From Streptococcus parapneumoniae (lineage in GTDB: Bacteria; Bacillota; Bacilli; Lactobacillales; Streptococcaceae): DNA of 64,000 bases. The position numbers and the translations under genes were made by a program. The DNA is taken from positions 1,876,501-1,940,500 of the forward strand of contig NZ_AP026968.1 in the NCBI RefSeq assembly GCF_037076355.1, given 5' to 3'. This document shows positions 35,275 to 44,809 of this stretch, one piece after another. Numbering within the stretch: position 1 is the first letter of the stretch; the number at the start of each line of letters is the position of its first letter. The notes under the pieces were generated by a model. It was not told where the DNA came from. It saw nothing but the letters and a program-made list of their open reading frames with translations, and ran no database searches.

Positions 35275-35505
35275 TAGTATTTTCCACTATAACTATGGGA
35301 TATAATATATCGAAGGTAAATGTGAACAAAGTAATTAGGGAATTTAAACTAGTTTATGACAATATTTGAGAAATTATATGGTAGTATTACAGACTCAATC
35401 TCCTCGATACATTACACACTAAAATAATATAGTAGATTAAAATAATGATGTATAGACACTAATTCCGAGCAGTTTAAACACCCAAACAAGATAGCATTTT
35501 CTTCA
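35275..35505. other. AT-rich spacer between fic and lysC promoters
   Basis: About 230 bases with stops in all frames. I see no gene, hairpin terminator or insertion sequence. It may mark the right edge of the accessory insertion. Confidence 0.4.
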
Positions 35506-35534
35506 TTGAAAAAAGCCTTTCTTTCTGCTATAAT
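35506..35534 (+). promoter_or_regulatory. lysC promoter
   Basis: TTGAAA (35506-35511) and TATAAT (35529-35534) are 17 bp apart. The leader to the ATG at 35564 is short and contains the Shine-Dalgarno AGGAG, so no lysine riboswitch fits between promoter and start codon. Confidence 0.75.
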
Positions 35535-35563
35535 CGTATAAAATACTTACTTTAGGAGTTCTT

Positions 35564-36928
35564 ATGAAGGTTGTTAAATTTGGAGGTAGCTCTCTTGCCT
35601 CTGCTAGTCAATTAGAAAAAGTTTTAAACATCGTAAAAAGCGATCCAGAGCGTCGTTTTGTAGTTGTTTCTGCACCTGGTAAACGCAATGCTGAGGATAC
35701 TAAGGTTACGGATGCCTTGATTAAATACTACCGCGACTATGTTGCTGGTAACGATATTAGCAAGAGCCAAAACTGGATTATCGACCGCTATGCTGCTATG
35801 GTTAGTGAACTAGGTCTTAAACCAGCTGTGCTAGAAAAAATTTCTAAAAGCATTCGTGCCTTGGCTACTCTTCCTATTGAAGAAAATGAATTTCTCTATG
35901 ATACCTTCCTAGCAGCCGGTGAAAACAACAATGCTAAATTGATTGCAGCCTACTTTAACCAAAACGGTATCGATGCACGCTATGTTCACCCTAGAGAAGC
36001 TGGGATTGTGGTAACAAGTGAACCTGGTCACGCTCGCATCATTCCATCAAGTTATGACAAGATTGAAGAATTGACAAATACAAATGAAGTCCTTGTCATT
36101 CCTGGTTTCTTTGGAGTTACCAAGGACAATCAAATCTGTACCTTCTCACGTGGAGGCTCAGACATTACAGGTTCTATCATTGCTGCTGGTGTCAAAGCTG
36201 ACCTTTATGAAAACTTTACGGACGTTGATGGTATCTTTGCGGCTCACCCAGGTATTATCCACCAACCACACTCGATTCCTGAGTTAACCTACCGTGAAAT
36301 GCGTGAGTTGGCCTATGCAGGCTTCTCAGTCCTTCATGACGAAGCTCTTCTTCCTGCCTACCGTGGAAAAATCCCTCTCGTTATCAAGAATACCAATAAT
36401 CCTGACCATCCAGGTACTCGTATCGTTCTAAAACATAGTAGTGATGAATTTCCAGTTGTGGGAATTGCTGGTGACTCAGGCTTTGTTAGCATTAACATGT
36501 CGAAATACCTCATGAACCGCGAGGTTGGATTTGGTCGTAAGGTTCTGCAAATCCTTGAAGATCTTAACATCGGTTGGGAACATATGCCAACAGGTATCGA
36601 CGATCTTTCAATCATCCTCCGTTCTCGCGAACTAACTCCTATCAAGGAAGAAGAAATCCTTCGTCAGTTGGTTCAAAAGACTGAAGTAGACCATGCAGAA
36701 ATCGAACACGACCTTTCAATCATTATGATTGTTGGAGAAAAAATGAAGAGTCATATCGGAGTGACTGCTACTGCGACACGCGCTTTATCTGAAAACAAGA
36801 TCAACATCCAGATGATGTCTCAAGGTTCTAGTGAAGTTTCTATCATGTTCGTTGTCAATAAAGACCAAGAGAAAGCAGCAATCAAAGCCCTCTACAATGC
36901 CTTTTTCGGTGAAAGTAAGGAAGACTAA
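35564..36928 (+). CDS. lysC: Aspartate kinase
   Basis: It phosphorylates aspartate, the first step to lysine/diaminopimelate, threonine and methionine; diaminopimelate-pathway lysine is also needed for the peptidoglycan cross-bridge. The 454-residue protein has the N-terminal kinase signature VVKFGGSSLAS, the domain segment FSRGGSDITGS, and a C-terminal pair of ACT-type regulatory regions (for example SIIMIVGEKMKSHIGVTA and INIQMMSQGSSEVSIMFVV), which give end-product feedback. It is the first gene of a unit with the ManO-like gene two bases downstream. Confidence 0.94.
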   Translation: MKVVKFGGSSLASASQLEKVLNIVKSDPERRFVVVSAPGKRNAEDTKVTDALIKYYRDYVAGNDISKSQNWIIDRYAAMVSELGLKPAVLEKISKSIRALATLPIEENEFLYDTFLAAGENNNAKLIAAYFNQNGIDARYVHPREAGIVVTSEPGHARIIPSSYDKIEELTNTNEVLVIPGFFGVTKDNQICTFSRGGSDITGSIIAAGVKADLYENFTDVDGIFAAHPGIIHQPHSIPELTYREMRELAYAGFSVLHDEALLPAYRGKIPLVIKNTNNPDHPGTRIVLKHSSDEFPVVGIAGDSGFVSINMSKYLMNREVGFGRKVLQILEDLNIGWEHMPTGIDDLSIILRSRELTPIKEEEILRQLVQKTEVDHAEIEHDLSIIMIVGEKMKSHIGVTATATRALSENKINIQMMSQGSSEVSIMFVVNKDQEKAAIKALYNAFFGESKED

Positions 36929-36930
36929 CC

Positions 36931-37302
36931 ATGGCCCAATCTCTTAACAAAACAGTGCTTCTCAGCACGACAGGCACTTCCTACCTCTCTATAGCTGGGA
37001 AAGTTGGGAAATTCCTTGTCGGAGATCAGGCCTTGGAATTTTACCCAGATGTCAATGTTGAACAATTTATCCAGATTCCTTGGAGCCATATCAACCAAAT
37101 TGGAGCCAATGTCACTGGGCGGAAAATCAGTCGCCACTTCGAAGTCTTTACAGACAAAGGAAAATTCCTCTTTGCTTCAAAAGACTCAGGCGCCATTCTC
37201 AAAATTGCTCGTGAAAAACTGGGCAATGACAAGGTCGTCAAACTTCCGACCCTAATTCAGACAATTAGCCAAAAATTTAAAAATCTATTTGCAAAAAAGT
37301 AG
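36931..37302 (+). CDS. DUF956 / ManO-like protein
   Basis: A 123-residue protein beginning MAQSLNKTVLLSTTGTSYL. It resembles the DUF956 family, called ManO where it lies next to mannose PTS genes. Here it follows lysC after two bases and no PTS genes are near. The fold probably contains a PH-like beta barrel (segment FLVGDQALEFYPDVNVEQFI and a VFTDKGKFLFASKD strand pair). The function is unknown. The serS promoter starts inside its last codons. Confidence 0.75.
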   Translation: MAQSLNKTVLLSTTGTSYLSIAGKVGKFLVGDQALEFYPDVNVEQFIQIPWSHINQIGANVTGRKISRHFEVFTDKGKFLFASKDSGAILKIAREKLGNDKVVKLPTLIQTISQKFKNLFAKK

Positions 37303-37317
37303 AAACTTTAGTATAAT
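37289..37317 (+). promoter_or_regulatory. serS promoter
   Basis: TTGCAA (37289-37294) and TATAAT (37312-37317) are 17 bp apart. The -35 lies in the 3' end of the upstream gene, so serS is transcribed independently and its T-box leader starts near 37324. Confidence 0.75.
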
Positions 37318-37503
37318 CATAGCAACGGATAAGTAGGTTATCTTCTTCTTTCAGAAAGTCTGCGGGTGCTGCGAGCAGATAGGAGGGATAGGTGAAATTC
37401 TACCGTTAGTAACAATTACATACACAATCAAGTGCACACCTGTGAAGTTGGATGGAACCGTGGCCCTGCCACTCCAACGCTTTGTCAGGTGTGCTTTTTT
37501 CAT
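37318..37503 (+). promoter_or_regulatory. Serine T-box leader of serS
   Basis: About 180 bases of structured leader. The T-box itself is seen as GGATGGAACCGTGG (37450-37463), a variant of the conserved TGGAACCGCG. The arms GTTGGA and TCCAAC around it form the antiterminator. A strong terminator is made by GCACACCTG (37434-37442) and CAGGTGTGC (37486-37494) followed by six T. In the stem I region GAAATTCTACC suggests TCT (37399-37401), a serine codon, as specifier. Uncharged tRNA-Ser would stabilise the antiterminator and turn on serS. Confidence 0.9.
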
Positions 37504-37515
37504 AAAGGAGTTCTT

Positions 37516-38790
37516 ATGTTAGATATCAAACGTATTCGTACAGACTTTGATGCTGTCGCAGAAAAATTGGCTACACGTGGCGTAGATGCTGCTGTCTTGA
37601 ATGAGATGAAAGAAATCGATGCTAAACGTCGTGACATCTTGGTCAAGGTTGAAACTCTCAAGGCTGAACGTAACACAGTTTCAGCTGAGATTGCCCAAGC
37701 TAAGCGCAACAAAGAAAATGCAGATGACAAGATTGCTGCCATGCAAACTCTATCTGCTGAGGTCAAAGCCTTGGATGCTGAATTGGCAGACATCGATGCT
37801 AAATTGACAGAATTTACCACTACTCTTCCAAACATTCCAGCTGACAGTGTTCCTGTTGGGGCTGACGAAGATGACAATGTGGAAGTTCGCCGTTGGGGGA
37901 CTCCACGCGAGTTCGACTTCGAGCCAAAAGCTCACTGGGATCTTGGTGAAGACCTTGGTATCCTTGACTGGGAACGCGGTGGTAAGGTAACAGGCGCTCG
38001 TTTCCTCTTCTATAAAGGTCTCGGTGCTCGTTTGGAACGTGCTATCTACAACTTTATGTTGGATGAACATGGAAAAGAAGGCTATACAGAAGTCATCACG
38101 CCTTACATGGTTAACCATGATTCTATGTTTGGGACTGGTCAATATCCAAAATTCAAGGAAGACACTTTTGAACTCAGCGATACCAACTTTGTCTTGATTC
38201 CAACTGCTGAAGTTCCTCTGACAAACTACTACCGTGATGAAATCCTTGACGGTAAAGACCTGCCAATCTACTTCACTGCTATGAGTCCATCATTCCGTTC
38301 TGAGGCTGGTTCAGCTGGCCGTGATACTCGTGGTTTGATTCGTCTGCACCAATTCCATAAGGTTGAAATGGTTAAATTTGCCAAACCAGAAGAATCTTAC
38401 GAAGAATTGGAAAAAATGACGGCCAACGCTGAAAACATTCTTCAAAAACTCAACCTTCCATACCGTGTCCTTGCTCTCTCTACTGGAGATATGGGCTTCT
38501 CAGCTGCGAAGACTTACGACTTGGAAGTGTGGATTCCAGCCCAAAATACCTACCGTGAAATCTCAAGCTGTTCAAACACAGAAGATTTCCAAGCCCGTCG
38601 TGCCCAAATCCGTTACCGTGATGAAGCAGATGGCAAGGTGAAATTGCTCCATACCTTGAACGGTTCTGGACTTGCAGTTGGACGTACAGTGGCTGCTATT
38701 CTTGAAAACTACCAAAATGAAGATGGTTCTGTGACCATCCCAGAAGCACTTCGTCCATACATGGGTGGAGCTGAGGTCATCAAACCATAA
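37516..38790 (+). CDS. serS: Seryl-tRNA synthetase
   Basis: SerS charges tRNA-Ser in the cytosol. I chose the ATG at 37516 ([12 protein letters not shown]), which has AAAGGAG before it; an upstream in-frame ATG at 37432 would start inside the T-box terminator. The 424-residue protein has the N-terminal antiparallel coiled coil (about residues 30-100, rich in Lys/Glu/Ala) that holds the long tRNA arm, and a class II core with motif 2 [20 protein letters not shown] and motif 3 [16 protein letters not shown]. Expression is set by the T-box upstream. Confidence 0.97.
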   Translation: MLDIKRIRTDFDAVAEKLATRGVDAAVLNEMKEIDAKRRDILVKVETLKAERNTVSAEIAQAKRNKENADDKIAAMQTLSAEVKALDAELADIDAKLTEFTTTLPNIPADSVPVGADEDDNVEVRRWGTPREFDFEPKAHWDLGEDLGILDWERGGKVTGARFLFYKGLGARLERAIYNFMLDEHGKEGYTEVITPYMVNHDSMFGTGQYPKFKEDTFELSDTNFVLIPTAEVPLTNYYRDEILDGKDLPIYFTAMSPSFRSEAGSAGRDTRGLIRLHQFHKVEMVKFAKPEESYEELEKMTANAENILQKLNLPYRVLALSTGDMGFSAAKTYDLEVWIPAQNTYREISSCSNTEDFQARRAQIRYRDEADGKVKLLHTLNGSGLAVGRTVAAILENYQNEDGSVTIPEALRPYMGGAEVIKP

Positions 38791-38796
38791 AAAATA

Positions 38797-38826
38797 AGGT
38801 TTAGCTATTTCTAGCTAGACCTTTTT
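38797..38826. terminator. Shared terminator of serS and the convergent TDT gene
   Basis: AGGTTTAGCTA (38797-38807) pairs with TAGCTAGACCT (38812-38822), an 11-bp stem with one G-T pair. It has six T on the plus side and an A-run that serves the minus strand. The stop codon of the minus-strand gene lies inside the hairpin. Confidence 0.85.
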
Positions 38827-39714
38827 TCGTAACCAAATCAGATAAGCACCTAGTACAAAGAATAAAATAGTTAGGCATATAATGGTTTCAGCCAATACTA
38901 GGTAATCCAGAAATGGAAGTTTCAAAATTCCCTGAGCCATCTTGAGCGAAGTAGCTGTGATAATGGTTGGGAAGGTGAGGGCTGAGAAGGCTGGTTGAAA
39001 GCCTTGTTTTAAAATATTGGGCAGGCGAGTCAAAACAAAGAAAAAGAAGAACTGGGAAGCCAAAATCATGGCAATCAAGAGCCAAGTCGGTAGGCTGGCT
39101 CCTCCAACTCGAACTAGGGAAGCCAAGAGTAGAGAGAAAGGAGCACAGTAGATACCTTCTTGCCCAAGCAAGGCTAATGGGAGTGGATTTTTCTTTAAAT
39201 CGCTATAAATAAGCGGATAGAGATAGAAGGTTAGGAGAAAACCAAAACTCAAGGTCGCATAGGCAATTTCGATGATACCTACAAGAGGATAGGTTAAAGC
39301 AGCCACTGCTATCCCTACATAGAGAACAGTCCAACTTGGAGTCGCATTGACTCTCTTACCTGGACAAGCAAACTTGATGGTGAAACCAGCAATCAAGGCC
39401 AAATCCAAGAGAAATGAACACCACCAGAGTCCTTGCGCAACCAAAGGAAGATGAGGGAATACGCGAAAGACATAGGTCGATAAAATCATCCCAGCCATGG
39501 GAAAGGTTGCCATCCCTGATAAAAGAGGGGGCTTGGTCAACTCTTGCTTGGTTTCTTTCCAATTAAAAAGATGCAGAAGCAGAAAGTAAATCCACAAAAT
39601 CAAACCTGTCAGACTCAATAGATGGGACAGAACCGGCAACGTATCTAAAACGAGATTTCCAGCTCCTGCCAAACCTAGCAAACAACCTGAAAATACTAAG
39701 GGGAGTTTTTTCAT
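38815..39714 (-). CDS. TDT-family transporter (TehA/SLAC1-like)
   Basis: A 299-residue integral membrane protein with about ten hydrophobic helices, starting MKKLPLVFSGCLLGLAGAGN. The PLVFSG...LAGAGN N-terminus, the helix spacing and the central part (ATFPMAGMILSTYVF) fit the tellurite-resistance/dicarboxylate transporter (TDT) family, whose structural model TehA is an anion channel. The substrate cannot be read from sequence. I prefer the ATG at 39714, which has GGAGG five bases upstream; the frame extends four codons further to a TTG. It is convergent with serS. Confidence 0.75.
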   Translation of the reverse strand: MKKLPLVFSGCLLGLAGAGNLVLDTLPVLSHLLSLTGLILWIYFLLLHLFNWKETKQELTKPPLLSGMATFPMAGMILSTYVFRVFPHLPLVAQGLWWCSFLLDLALIAGFTIKFACPGKRVNATPSWTVLYVGIAVAALTYPLVGIIEIAYATLSFGFLLTFYLYPLIYSDLKKNPLPLALLGQEGIYCAPFSLLLASLVRVGGASLPTWLLIAMILASQFFFFFVLTRLPNILKQGFQPAFSALTFPTIITATSLKMAQGILKLPFLDYLVLAETIICLTILFFVLGAYLIWLRKKV

Positions 39715-39775
39715 CCTAACCTCCAATAATCATGTTAGTTTCAGTATAGCATAAAAGCGCTTAAATGAGGGGATA

Positions 39776-39806
39776 AAAAACGAAGTCCGTTGATTTCAGA
39801 CTTCAT
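39776..39806 (-). terminator. Terminator of the AhpD-like gene
   Basis: On the minus strand GAAGTC and GACTTC (39782-39804) form a hairpin followed by GTTTTTT. It separates the AhpD-like gene from the TDT gene. Confidence 0.75.
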
Positions 39807-39824
39807 TTTTTACTCAGATATGAA

Positions 39825-40373
39825 TTAAGCATAAGGTTGCAATTCTGGGTTAATTGGGGTATTGGCTAGGTTGTTGGCATAATTACAGAGGCTTGCTAGG
39901 CTGACACCAAGGACTACATCCAAGGCATTTTGTTGCGTGTAGCCAGCTTCTAAAAACTCAGCCAAGGCTTCATCTCCTACACGACCCTTGGTATTGATAA
40001 CTGCCAAAGTAAACTTAGCTAGGGTATCCAATTTAGGATCTGTTTCAATTGGAGTACGATTGCGAAGAGCTTGAATCAAGTCATCATTCATCTGGATTTG
40101 TTTGATGGAAAAGGCTGTGTGACCTGCGACACAGAAGGCACAACCATTGGTCACGGCTGCCGTGATTTGCACCACTTCACGCTCAACGGGTGTCAGGCTG
40201 TTGCGACGGTTGATAGATGCGACAGTTCGGTAGGCTTCTAAAGCAGTCGGGGCATTGGCCAAAAGACCGATTAGGTTGGGAATATAGCCATTGTTGTCTT
40301 TTTCTACTGTCTCAAGAACTTCTTTCACTTCTGCTGGTGCTGATTCTACTGTATGGATTGTAAATGTTGTCAT
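39825..40373 (-). CDS. AhpD-like carboxymuconolactone decarboxylase-family protein
   Basis: A 182-residue protein of the alkylhydroperoxidase D / CMD family. The redox motif is seen as NGCAFCVAGHTAF: a CxxC with the His three residues on, which in AhpD-type enzymes forms the peroxidase or disulfide-relay site. Many such proteins reduce peroxides with a thiol partner. The actual substrate here is unknown. It stands as a single gene with its own terminator; the 216-base gap upstream is AT-rich and I found no clear promoter in it. Confidence 0.85.
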   Translation of the reverse strand: MTTFTIHTVESAPAEVKEVLETVEKDNNGYIPNLIGLLANAPTALEAYRTVASINRRNSLTPVEREVVQITAAVTNGCAFCVAGHTAFSIKQIQMNDDLIQALRNRTPIETDPKLDTLAKFTLAVINTKGRVGDEALAEFLEAGYTQQNALDVVLGVSLASLCNYANNLANTPINPELQPYA

Positions 40374-40559
40374 AAGATACCTCTTTTCTTGTTATTGACA
40401 CTAGTATTATTGGAAAATCTTATAAAATCCTGATTCCTAAGTTTATTTAAGATAAAGCTTTATTCTCTCATAAGATTTTCGTTGTATATTAGTTTATCAC
40501 ACTTCCAATCACTTGCATAATATATATTATATATCAGCTTGATAAAAATCATTTATAGG

Positions 40560-40588
40560 CAAAAAAATCACACGAGCTGTGTGATTTC
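40560..40588 (-). terminator. Terminator of the amino acid symporter gene
   Basis: AATCACAC (40566-40573) and GTGTGATT (40579-40586) form an 8-bp stem with a GAGCT loop. On the minus strand it is followed by a T-run, immediately after the symporter stop codon. Confidence 0.85.
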
Positions 40589-40589
40589 A

Positions 40590-41912
40590 TTATTTATCAA
40601 AATACTTTTTAGTTTCAGCAATAACGACTGGCGACAAGACTAATAGGGCAATCAAGTTTGGCAGAGCCATCAAGGCATTGACAATATCTGCGATAATCCA
40701 AACCATATCCAACTCGATAAATCCTCCCAACAAGACCATGAGCACAAAGACCACACGGTAGAGCCAGATAAAACGAACACCAAAGAGGAACTCGAAACAG
40801 CGTTCTCCGTAATAGTTCCAACCTAGAATCGTTGTGAAGGCAAAAAGTACAAGGAAGATGGTCAAAAGGGCAGGCCCAAAGTGTGAAAAGACTGTTGAGA
40901 AAGCTGACTGAGTCAAGGCAACCCCATTTAAGTCACCACTCCAAACACCAGTCACCAAGATGGTCAAACCAGTCAGAGTACAGATAATGAGAGTATCAAT
41001 AAAGGTTCCTGTCATAGAAATCAAACCTTGCTCTACTGGTTCATTTGTCTTAGCCGCAGCAGCTGCAATGGGAGCAGAACCCAGACCAGATTCATTTGAG
41101 AACACACCACGCGCCACACCATTTTGAATAGCCATCCGAACGCTAGCACCAGCAAATCCACCTACCGCAGCAAGGGGACTAAAAGCTGAGGTAAAGACTA
41201 AAGCGATTGTGGCAGGGATTTTCCCAATATTAAAGAAAATAACTGTAAGAGTTCCCAAAATATAAATGATAGCCATAAAAGGAACAACAGTAGTTGAAAC
41301 CTTTGAAATGGACTTGAGTCCACCAAAGACTGCAATCGCTACAAAGACAGACAAGACGAGAGCTGTGATGGCTGGCGAAATAGCCGTTGTATTTTGGATA
41401 GATTCTGTAATCGAGTTGACTTGGGTGAAGGTTCCGATTCCCAAGAGAGCAACCAGTACTCCTGCTACTGCAAACAAAACAGCAAGGGGACGCCACTTTT
41501 CTCCCATCCCTAGAAGGATATAGTGCATGGGACCTCCCGCTACTGCACCATGGTCGTCCTTGGTGCGGTATTTGATGGCCAAGAGTCCCTCCGCATACTT
41601 TGTAGCCATTCCAAAGAAAGCCGCCATCCACATCCAAAAGAGGGCTCCTGGTCCCCCAACCTTGATAGCCGTCGCAACCCCTATGATATTCCCTGTCCCA
41701 ACGGTTGATGCCAAAGCTGTACACAGAGCTGCAAAACTAGATACATCACCATGTCCCTTATCCTGGATAAAAATAAGCTGAAAGGCCTTGGGCAGACGCA
41801 AAACCTGCAAGAGTCCTAGCCGAATAGTTAGGTAAATCCCTGTTCCGACTAATAAAATCAAGAGGGGCGGTCCCCAAGCAAAAGCATCGATTGATTTAAG
41901 CAATTCTAACAT
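40590..41912 (-). CDS. Alanine/glycine:cation symporter (AgcS family), glycine-riboswitch controlled
   Basis: A 440-residue membrane protein of the alanine or glycine:cation symporter family that imports small neutral amino acids with Na+. It begins MLELLKSIDAFAWGPPLLIL and carries the family signatures ALASTVGTGNIIGVATAI and NGVARGVFSNESGLGSAPIA, the latter with the conserved N-E-x-G-x-G-x-A segment. About ten or more membrane helices are visible. The glycine riboswitch in its leader argues that glycine is a real substrate, so the likely role is glycine uptake (inference). Confidence 0.92.
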   Translation of the reverse strand: MLELLKSIDAFAWGPPLLILLVGTGIYLTIRLGLLQVLRLPKAFQLIFIQDKGHGDVSSFAALCTALASTVGTGNIIGVATAIKVGGPGALFWMWMAAFFGMATKYAEGLLAIKYRTKDDHGAVAGGPMHYILLGMGEKWRPLAVLFAVAGVLVALLGIGTFTQVNSITESIQNTTAISPAITALVLSVFVAIAVFGGLKSISKVSTTVVPFMAIIYILGTLTVIFFNIGKIPATIALVFTSAFSPLAAVGGFAGASVRMAIQNGVARGVFSNESGLGSAPIAAAAAKTNEPVEQGLISMTGTFIDTLIICTLTGLTILVTGVWSGDLNGVALTQSAFSTVFSHFGPALLTIFLVLFAFTTILGWNYYGERCFEFLFGVRFIWLYRVVFVLMVLLGGFIELDMVWIIADIVNALMALPNLIALLVLSPVVIAETKKYFDK

Positions 41913-41937
41913 TTCCTTCTCCTATCGTTTCAACCCC

Positions 41938-41972
41938 AAAAGAAAGAGCACATGCAAGATACATGTACTCTG
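41938..41972 (-). terminator. Expression-platform hairpin of the glycine riboswitch
   Basis: GAGTACATG and CATGTGCTC (plus-strand positions 41946-41970) form a 9-bp stem with one G-T pair, followed on the minus strand by TTTCTTTT. It lies between the aptamer and the symporter start, where a riboswitch-controlled terminator should be. Confidence 0.75.
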
Positions 41973-41999
41973 GAATGCTTAGATAAATGCTAAAAAGCG

Positions 42000-42110
42000 G
42001 TCTATCCTAGCTCTGTCCTTTTACCTGAGAGTTTGAGCAGTTGCCTGCCTTGCCCCTTCGGTGCCTTTACGGTCTCTCCAGAGTTCCGTCCATTTACAGT
42101 CATGGAAAAT
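42000..42110 (-). promoter_or_regulatory. Glycine riboswitch (gcvT-type aptamer)
   Basis: On the minus strand the conserved core is nearly complete: CTCTGGAGAGACC, then GGCACCGAAGGGGCAA, then AAACTCTCAGGTAAAAGGAC and AGAG. This is the glycine aptamer. I see one full aptamer plus a possible short helper stem upstream (from about 42110), rather than a classic tandem pair. It precedes the AgcS-type symporter by about 90 bases with a terminator hairpin between. Confidence 0.93.
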
Positions 42111-42254
42111 CAAACGATTCCCCACTTCTATTAAACTTCATTCGGTGTTGGTATTTAATTGATTCTTATTTTACAAAAAATGTTGGCTTTTGTCAATGTG
42201 TTTATTAGTAAAAATTAGTTCAACAGTTTTTACTTTATAAAGTCCAGAATACTG

Positions 42255-44591
42255 CTATCCTTTAAAAGTCACAATAGTTGCACCACTACCTCCAGCATTT
42301 TGTGGAGCATAACCAAAACTCTTGACATGTTTGTTTCTTTGTAGGTATTTGGTGACTCCTTCACGGATGACACCTGTACCGATACCATGAATGATATCTA
42401 CTTGAGCCATATTATTAAGCAAGGCTTGGTCGATAAAAGCATCTAGCTCATTCATTGCTTCTTCATAGCGTTTGCCTCGAAGGTCCAGTCTGGCTTGTGG
42501 GCCACGACCAGAAGTTCGTTTCACGACATTGACCTGTTTCTTCTTGACTTGCTTTTCTTGCTGGGATTGAACGAGGTCAAATTCTTTCTCTTCTAAAGTC
42601 ATCTTAATCAAGCCTACTTGGGCTTCCCAGCGGCCATCTTTGAGTTGACTGGTCAAGGTACCACGCTGTCCGTAACTGAGCACCACGATATCATCTCCCA
42701 CCTTTGGAGCCCGTTTTTTCTTTGCCTTTTGAAGCACCTTATTTTTTGACAAATCTACTTTTTCAGGAGCCAATTTCTTCAGCTTAGCCTTGGCTTCAAT
42801 GATTTCGTGGGGCTTGAGTTGAGATTTACTGTGGAGATTTTTGAGAATCTGGTCACTTTCACTTAGGGCCATGTCCACAATCTCAGCAGCCTGTTCACGC
42901 GCTTTATTGAGCTCCGTTTCTTTTTCACGATTGAGCTCATTGTAGAGCTTTTTGAGAGCGCGGTTCATCTTGAGATTTTCTTGCTCCACCTCACGGATAT
43001 TGTCCAAGCGTTTGCGGCTTTCCAGCGTCTGCTCTTCCAGTTGCTCAATAATCCGGTTGACATCATTGTCCTGATCGACCTGCTGGCTGGCATCCCCCAC
43101 TATAACCTCAGATAGGCCTAGACGTTTGGCAATTTCAAAGGCATTGCTTCGGCCAGGAACACCCTGCATAAAGCGATAGGTCGGGCGTAGAGTTGCAGTA
43201 TCAAACTCCATGCTGGCATTTTGCACAAAGGCTGTCTCAATACCGTAGGCCTTGAGTTCTGGATAGTGGGTGGTCGCCATGGTCTTGACTTGACGCAGGC
43301 GAAGGTCTTCCAGAATAGCCATAGCAAGGGCTGCTCCTTCTTGAGGGTCTGTACCAGCCCCCAACTCATCCAAGAGTAAGAGTGAATTTTGATTGACCTT
43401 GCCAAGAATATCCACAATATTGGTCATGTGGCTAGAGAAGGTAGACAAGCTCTGTTCAATAGATTGCTCATCTCCAATATCAGCAAAGATTTCTTCAAAA
43501 ATACCAACACGACTTCCCTTATCTGCTAAAATCGGCAAACCAGACTGAGCCATAACCTGCGTCAATCCCAGAGTTTTAAGCATGATGGTCTTCCCACCTG
43601 TATTGGGACCTGTAATGACAATCGCTGTTAAATCTTGACCAAAATGGACATCATTTGCGACGGCATTTTTGACCAGAGGATGGCAGACATGGAGCAGTTG
43701 AATCTCTTGATTTTCTGACAGCTCAGGAACGACTGCTTGCCTTTCTTGCATAAAGCGGACCTTGGCACGAATCAAGTCCAGATGACCGATAATCCAAGCG
43801 TCATTGGCAATCTCAGTCGCATGAGGGCGGACACGCTCAGAAATTTCTTGGAGAATGCGAAACATTTCATAGCGCTCATCTGCTCGCAAACTAGCAATTT
43901 CTTCGCTCAGTTTGACCACCTCACGTGGTTCGATATAGACGGTATTTCCACTAGCAGAAATATCATGAACGACACCTGCAATCTTATTGCGGTAGGTGTT
44001 TTTGACAGGTAGAACCTGACGGCCATTTCTGCTGGCAACAATTACTTCTGTCAACATCTGCGCTTTTTGCTTGAGCAGGTCCTGTAAAACATCGCGGACC
44101 TGACTCTCGCTATCATGGATTTTTCGACGGATGCGCGCCAATTCTTCACTGGCAAAATTTTCAATGAAACCTGCATCATTAAAGGCTTGGAGATTTCCTT
44201 GTAATTGCGGAAAATCATGTAATTTCTCAAACCAAAGGGCTAATTCTTCCAAGCTAACATTTTCCAGATTAGCATAAAAACTTTGCAGCTCTCGGCTAGA
44301 CAGAAGCACGCGCTTCAAAAGTAGGAACTCCTCGATATTGAGGTCCGCTCCCATCTCCAACCGCTTACAGACTCCTGCAATTTCCTTGGTTGCGAGAATG
44401 GTAAAATGCGGTTGCTCAACAAAAAGAGCCTGCATTTCCTTCATCTCAGCAAAAGCCTGTTTGATTTTATCTGCTTTGGCAATCGGAGCCAGCTGTCTCA
44501 ATTGCTCCAAGCCCTGCTCGGTCAACAAATGGGATTCAAACAAGGCCTTGACCTTATTGAACTCTAATGTTTCTAATATTTTCTTGTTCAT
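42255..44591 (-). CDS. mutS2: Endonuclease MutS2 / ribosome-rescue ATPase
   Basis: MutS2 proteins suppress homologous recombination in some bacteria and act on collided ribosomes in Bacillus; they do not do mismatch repair. The 778-residue protein has MutS-type core and clamp regions, Walker [19 protein letters not shown], Walker [19 protein letters not shown], a long Glu/Lys-rich coiled coil (about 510-620), a KOW-like segment [15 protein letters not shown] and a C-terminal Smr domain with LDLRG and HGIGTG. It is preceded by a BOX repeat. The glycine-riboswitch leader of the next gene starts about 145 bases beyond its stop. Confidence 0.95.
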   Translation of the reverse strand: MNKKILETLEFNKVKALFESHLLTEQGLEQLRQLAPIAKADKIKQAFAEMKEMQALFVEQPHFTILATKEIAGVCKRLEMGADLNIEEFLLLKRVLLSSRELQSFYANLENVSLEELALWFEKLHDFPQLQGNLQAFNDAGFIENFASEELARIRRKIHDSESQVRDVLQDLLKQKAQMLTEVIVASRNGRQVLPVKNTYRNKIAGVVHDISASGNTVYIEPREVVKLSEEIASLRADERYEMFRILQEISERVRPHATEIANDAWIIGHLDLIRAKVRFMQERQAVVPELSENQEIQLLHVCHPLVKNAVANDVHFGQDLTAIVITGPNTGGKTIMLKTLGLTQVMAQSGLPILADKGSRVGIFEEIFADIGDEQSIEQSLSTFSSHMTNIVDILGKVNQNSLLLLDELGAGTDPQEGAALAMAILEDLRLRQVKTMATTHYPELKAYGIETAFVQNASMEFDTATLRPTYRFMQGVPGRSNAFEIAKRLGLSEVIVGDASQQVDQDNDVNRIIEQLEEQTLESRKRLDNIREVEQENLKMNRALKKLYNELNREKETELNKAREQAAEIVDMALSESDQILKNLHSKSQLKPHEIIEAKAKLKKLAPEKVDLSKNKVLQKAKKKRAPKVGDDIVVLSYGQRGTLTSQLKDGRWEAQVGLIKMTLEEKEFDLVQSQQEKQVKKKQVNVVKRTSGRGPQARLDLRGKRYEEAMNELDAFIDQALLNNMAQVDIIHGIGTGVIREGVTKYLQRNKHVKSFGYAPQNAGGSGATIVTFKG

Positions 44592-44625
44592 CTTTATTTC
44601 CTTGTCTTTGAATGTCTAGGTGTGG

Positions 44626-44741
44626 TATACTCAATGAAAATCAAAGAGCAAACTAGGAAGCTAGCCGCAGGTTGCTCAAAACAGTGTTTTGAGGTTGCAG
44701 ATGGAAGCTGACGTGGTTTGAAGAGATTTTCGAAGAGTATT
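44626..44741 (-). repeat. BOX element between cvpA and mutS2
   Basis: About 116 bp with the same ends as the copy at 4907-5012, in opposite orientation: TATACTCAATGAAAATCAAA on one side and GATTTTCGAAGAGTAT on the other. The middle differs from the other two copies and contains a small palindrome, CAAAACAGTGTTTTG. Confidence 0.85.
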
Positions 44742-44780
44742 AGATTTTTACATTCTGATAGATTCGAGTCAAATCTGTAA

Positions 44781-44809
44781 ACAAAGGGCTAGGAAAACTC
44801 CTGCCCTTT
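44781..44809 (-). terminator. Terminator after cvpA
   Basis: On the minus strand AAAGGGC-AGGA and TCCT-AGCCCTTT form a hairpin directly behind the cvpA stop codon, followed by GTTT. Confidence 0.7.

Noticed and set aside
35564..35600. Lysine riboswitch before lysC
   Set aside because: The promoter is only about 30 bases from the start codon, so the leader is too short for the lysine aptamer.
37432..37515. Longer SerS starting [10 protein letters not shown]
   Set aside because: The extra residues are encoded by the T-box terminator and T-box sequence. The downstream ATG has a strong ribosome binding site and the normal SerS N-terminus.
42000..42110. Glycine riboswitch belonging to mutS2
   Set aside because: The aptamer reads on the minus strand and lies downstream of the mutS2 stop; it is upstream only of the symporter.
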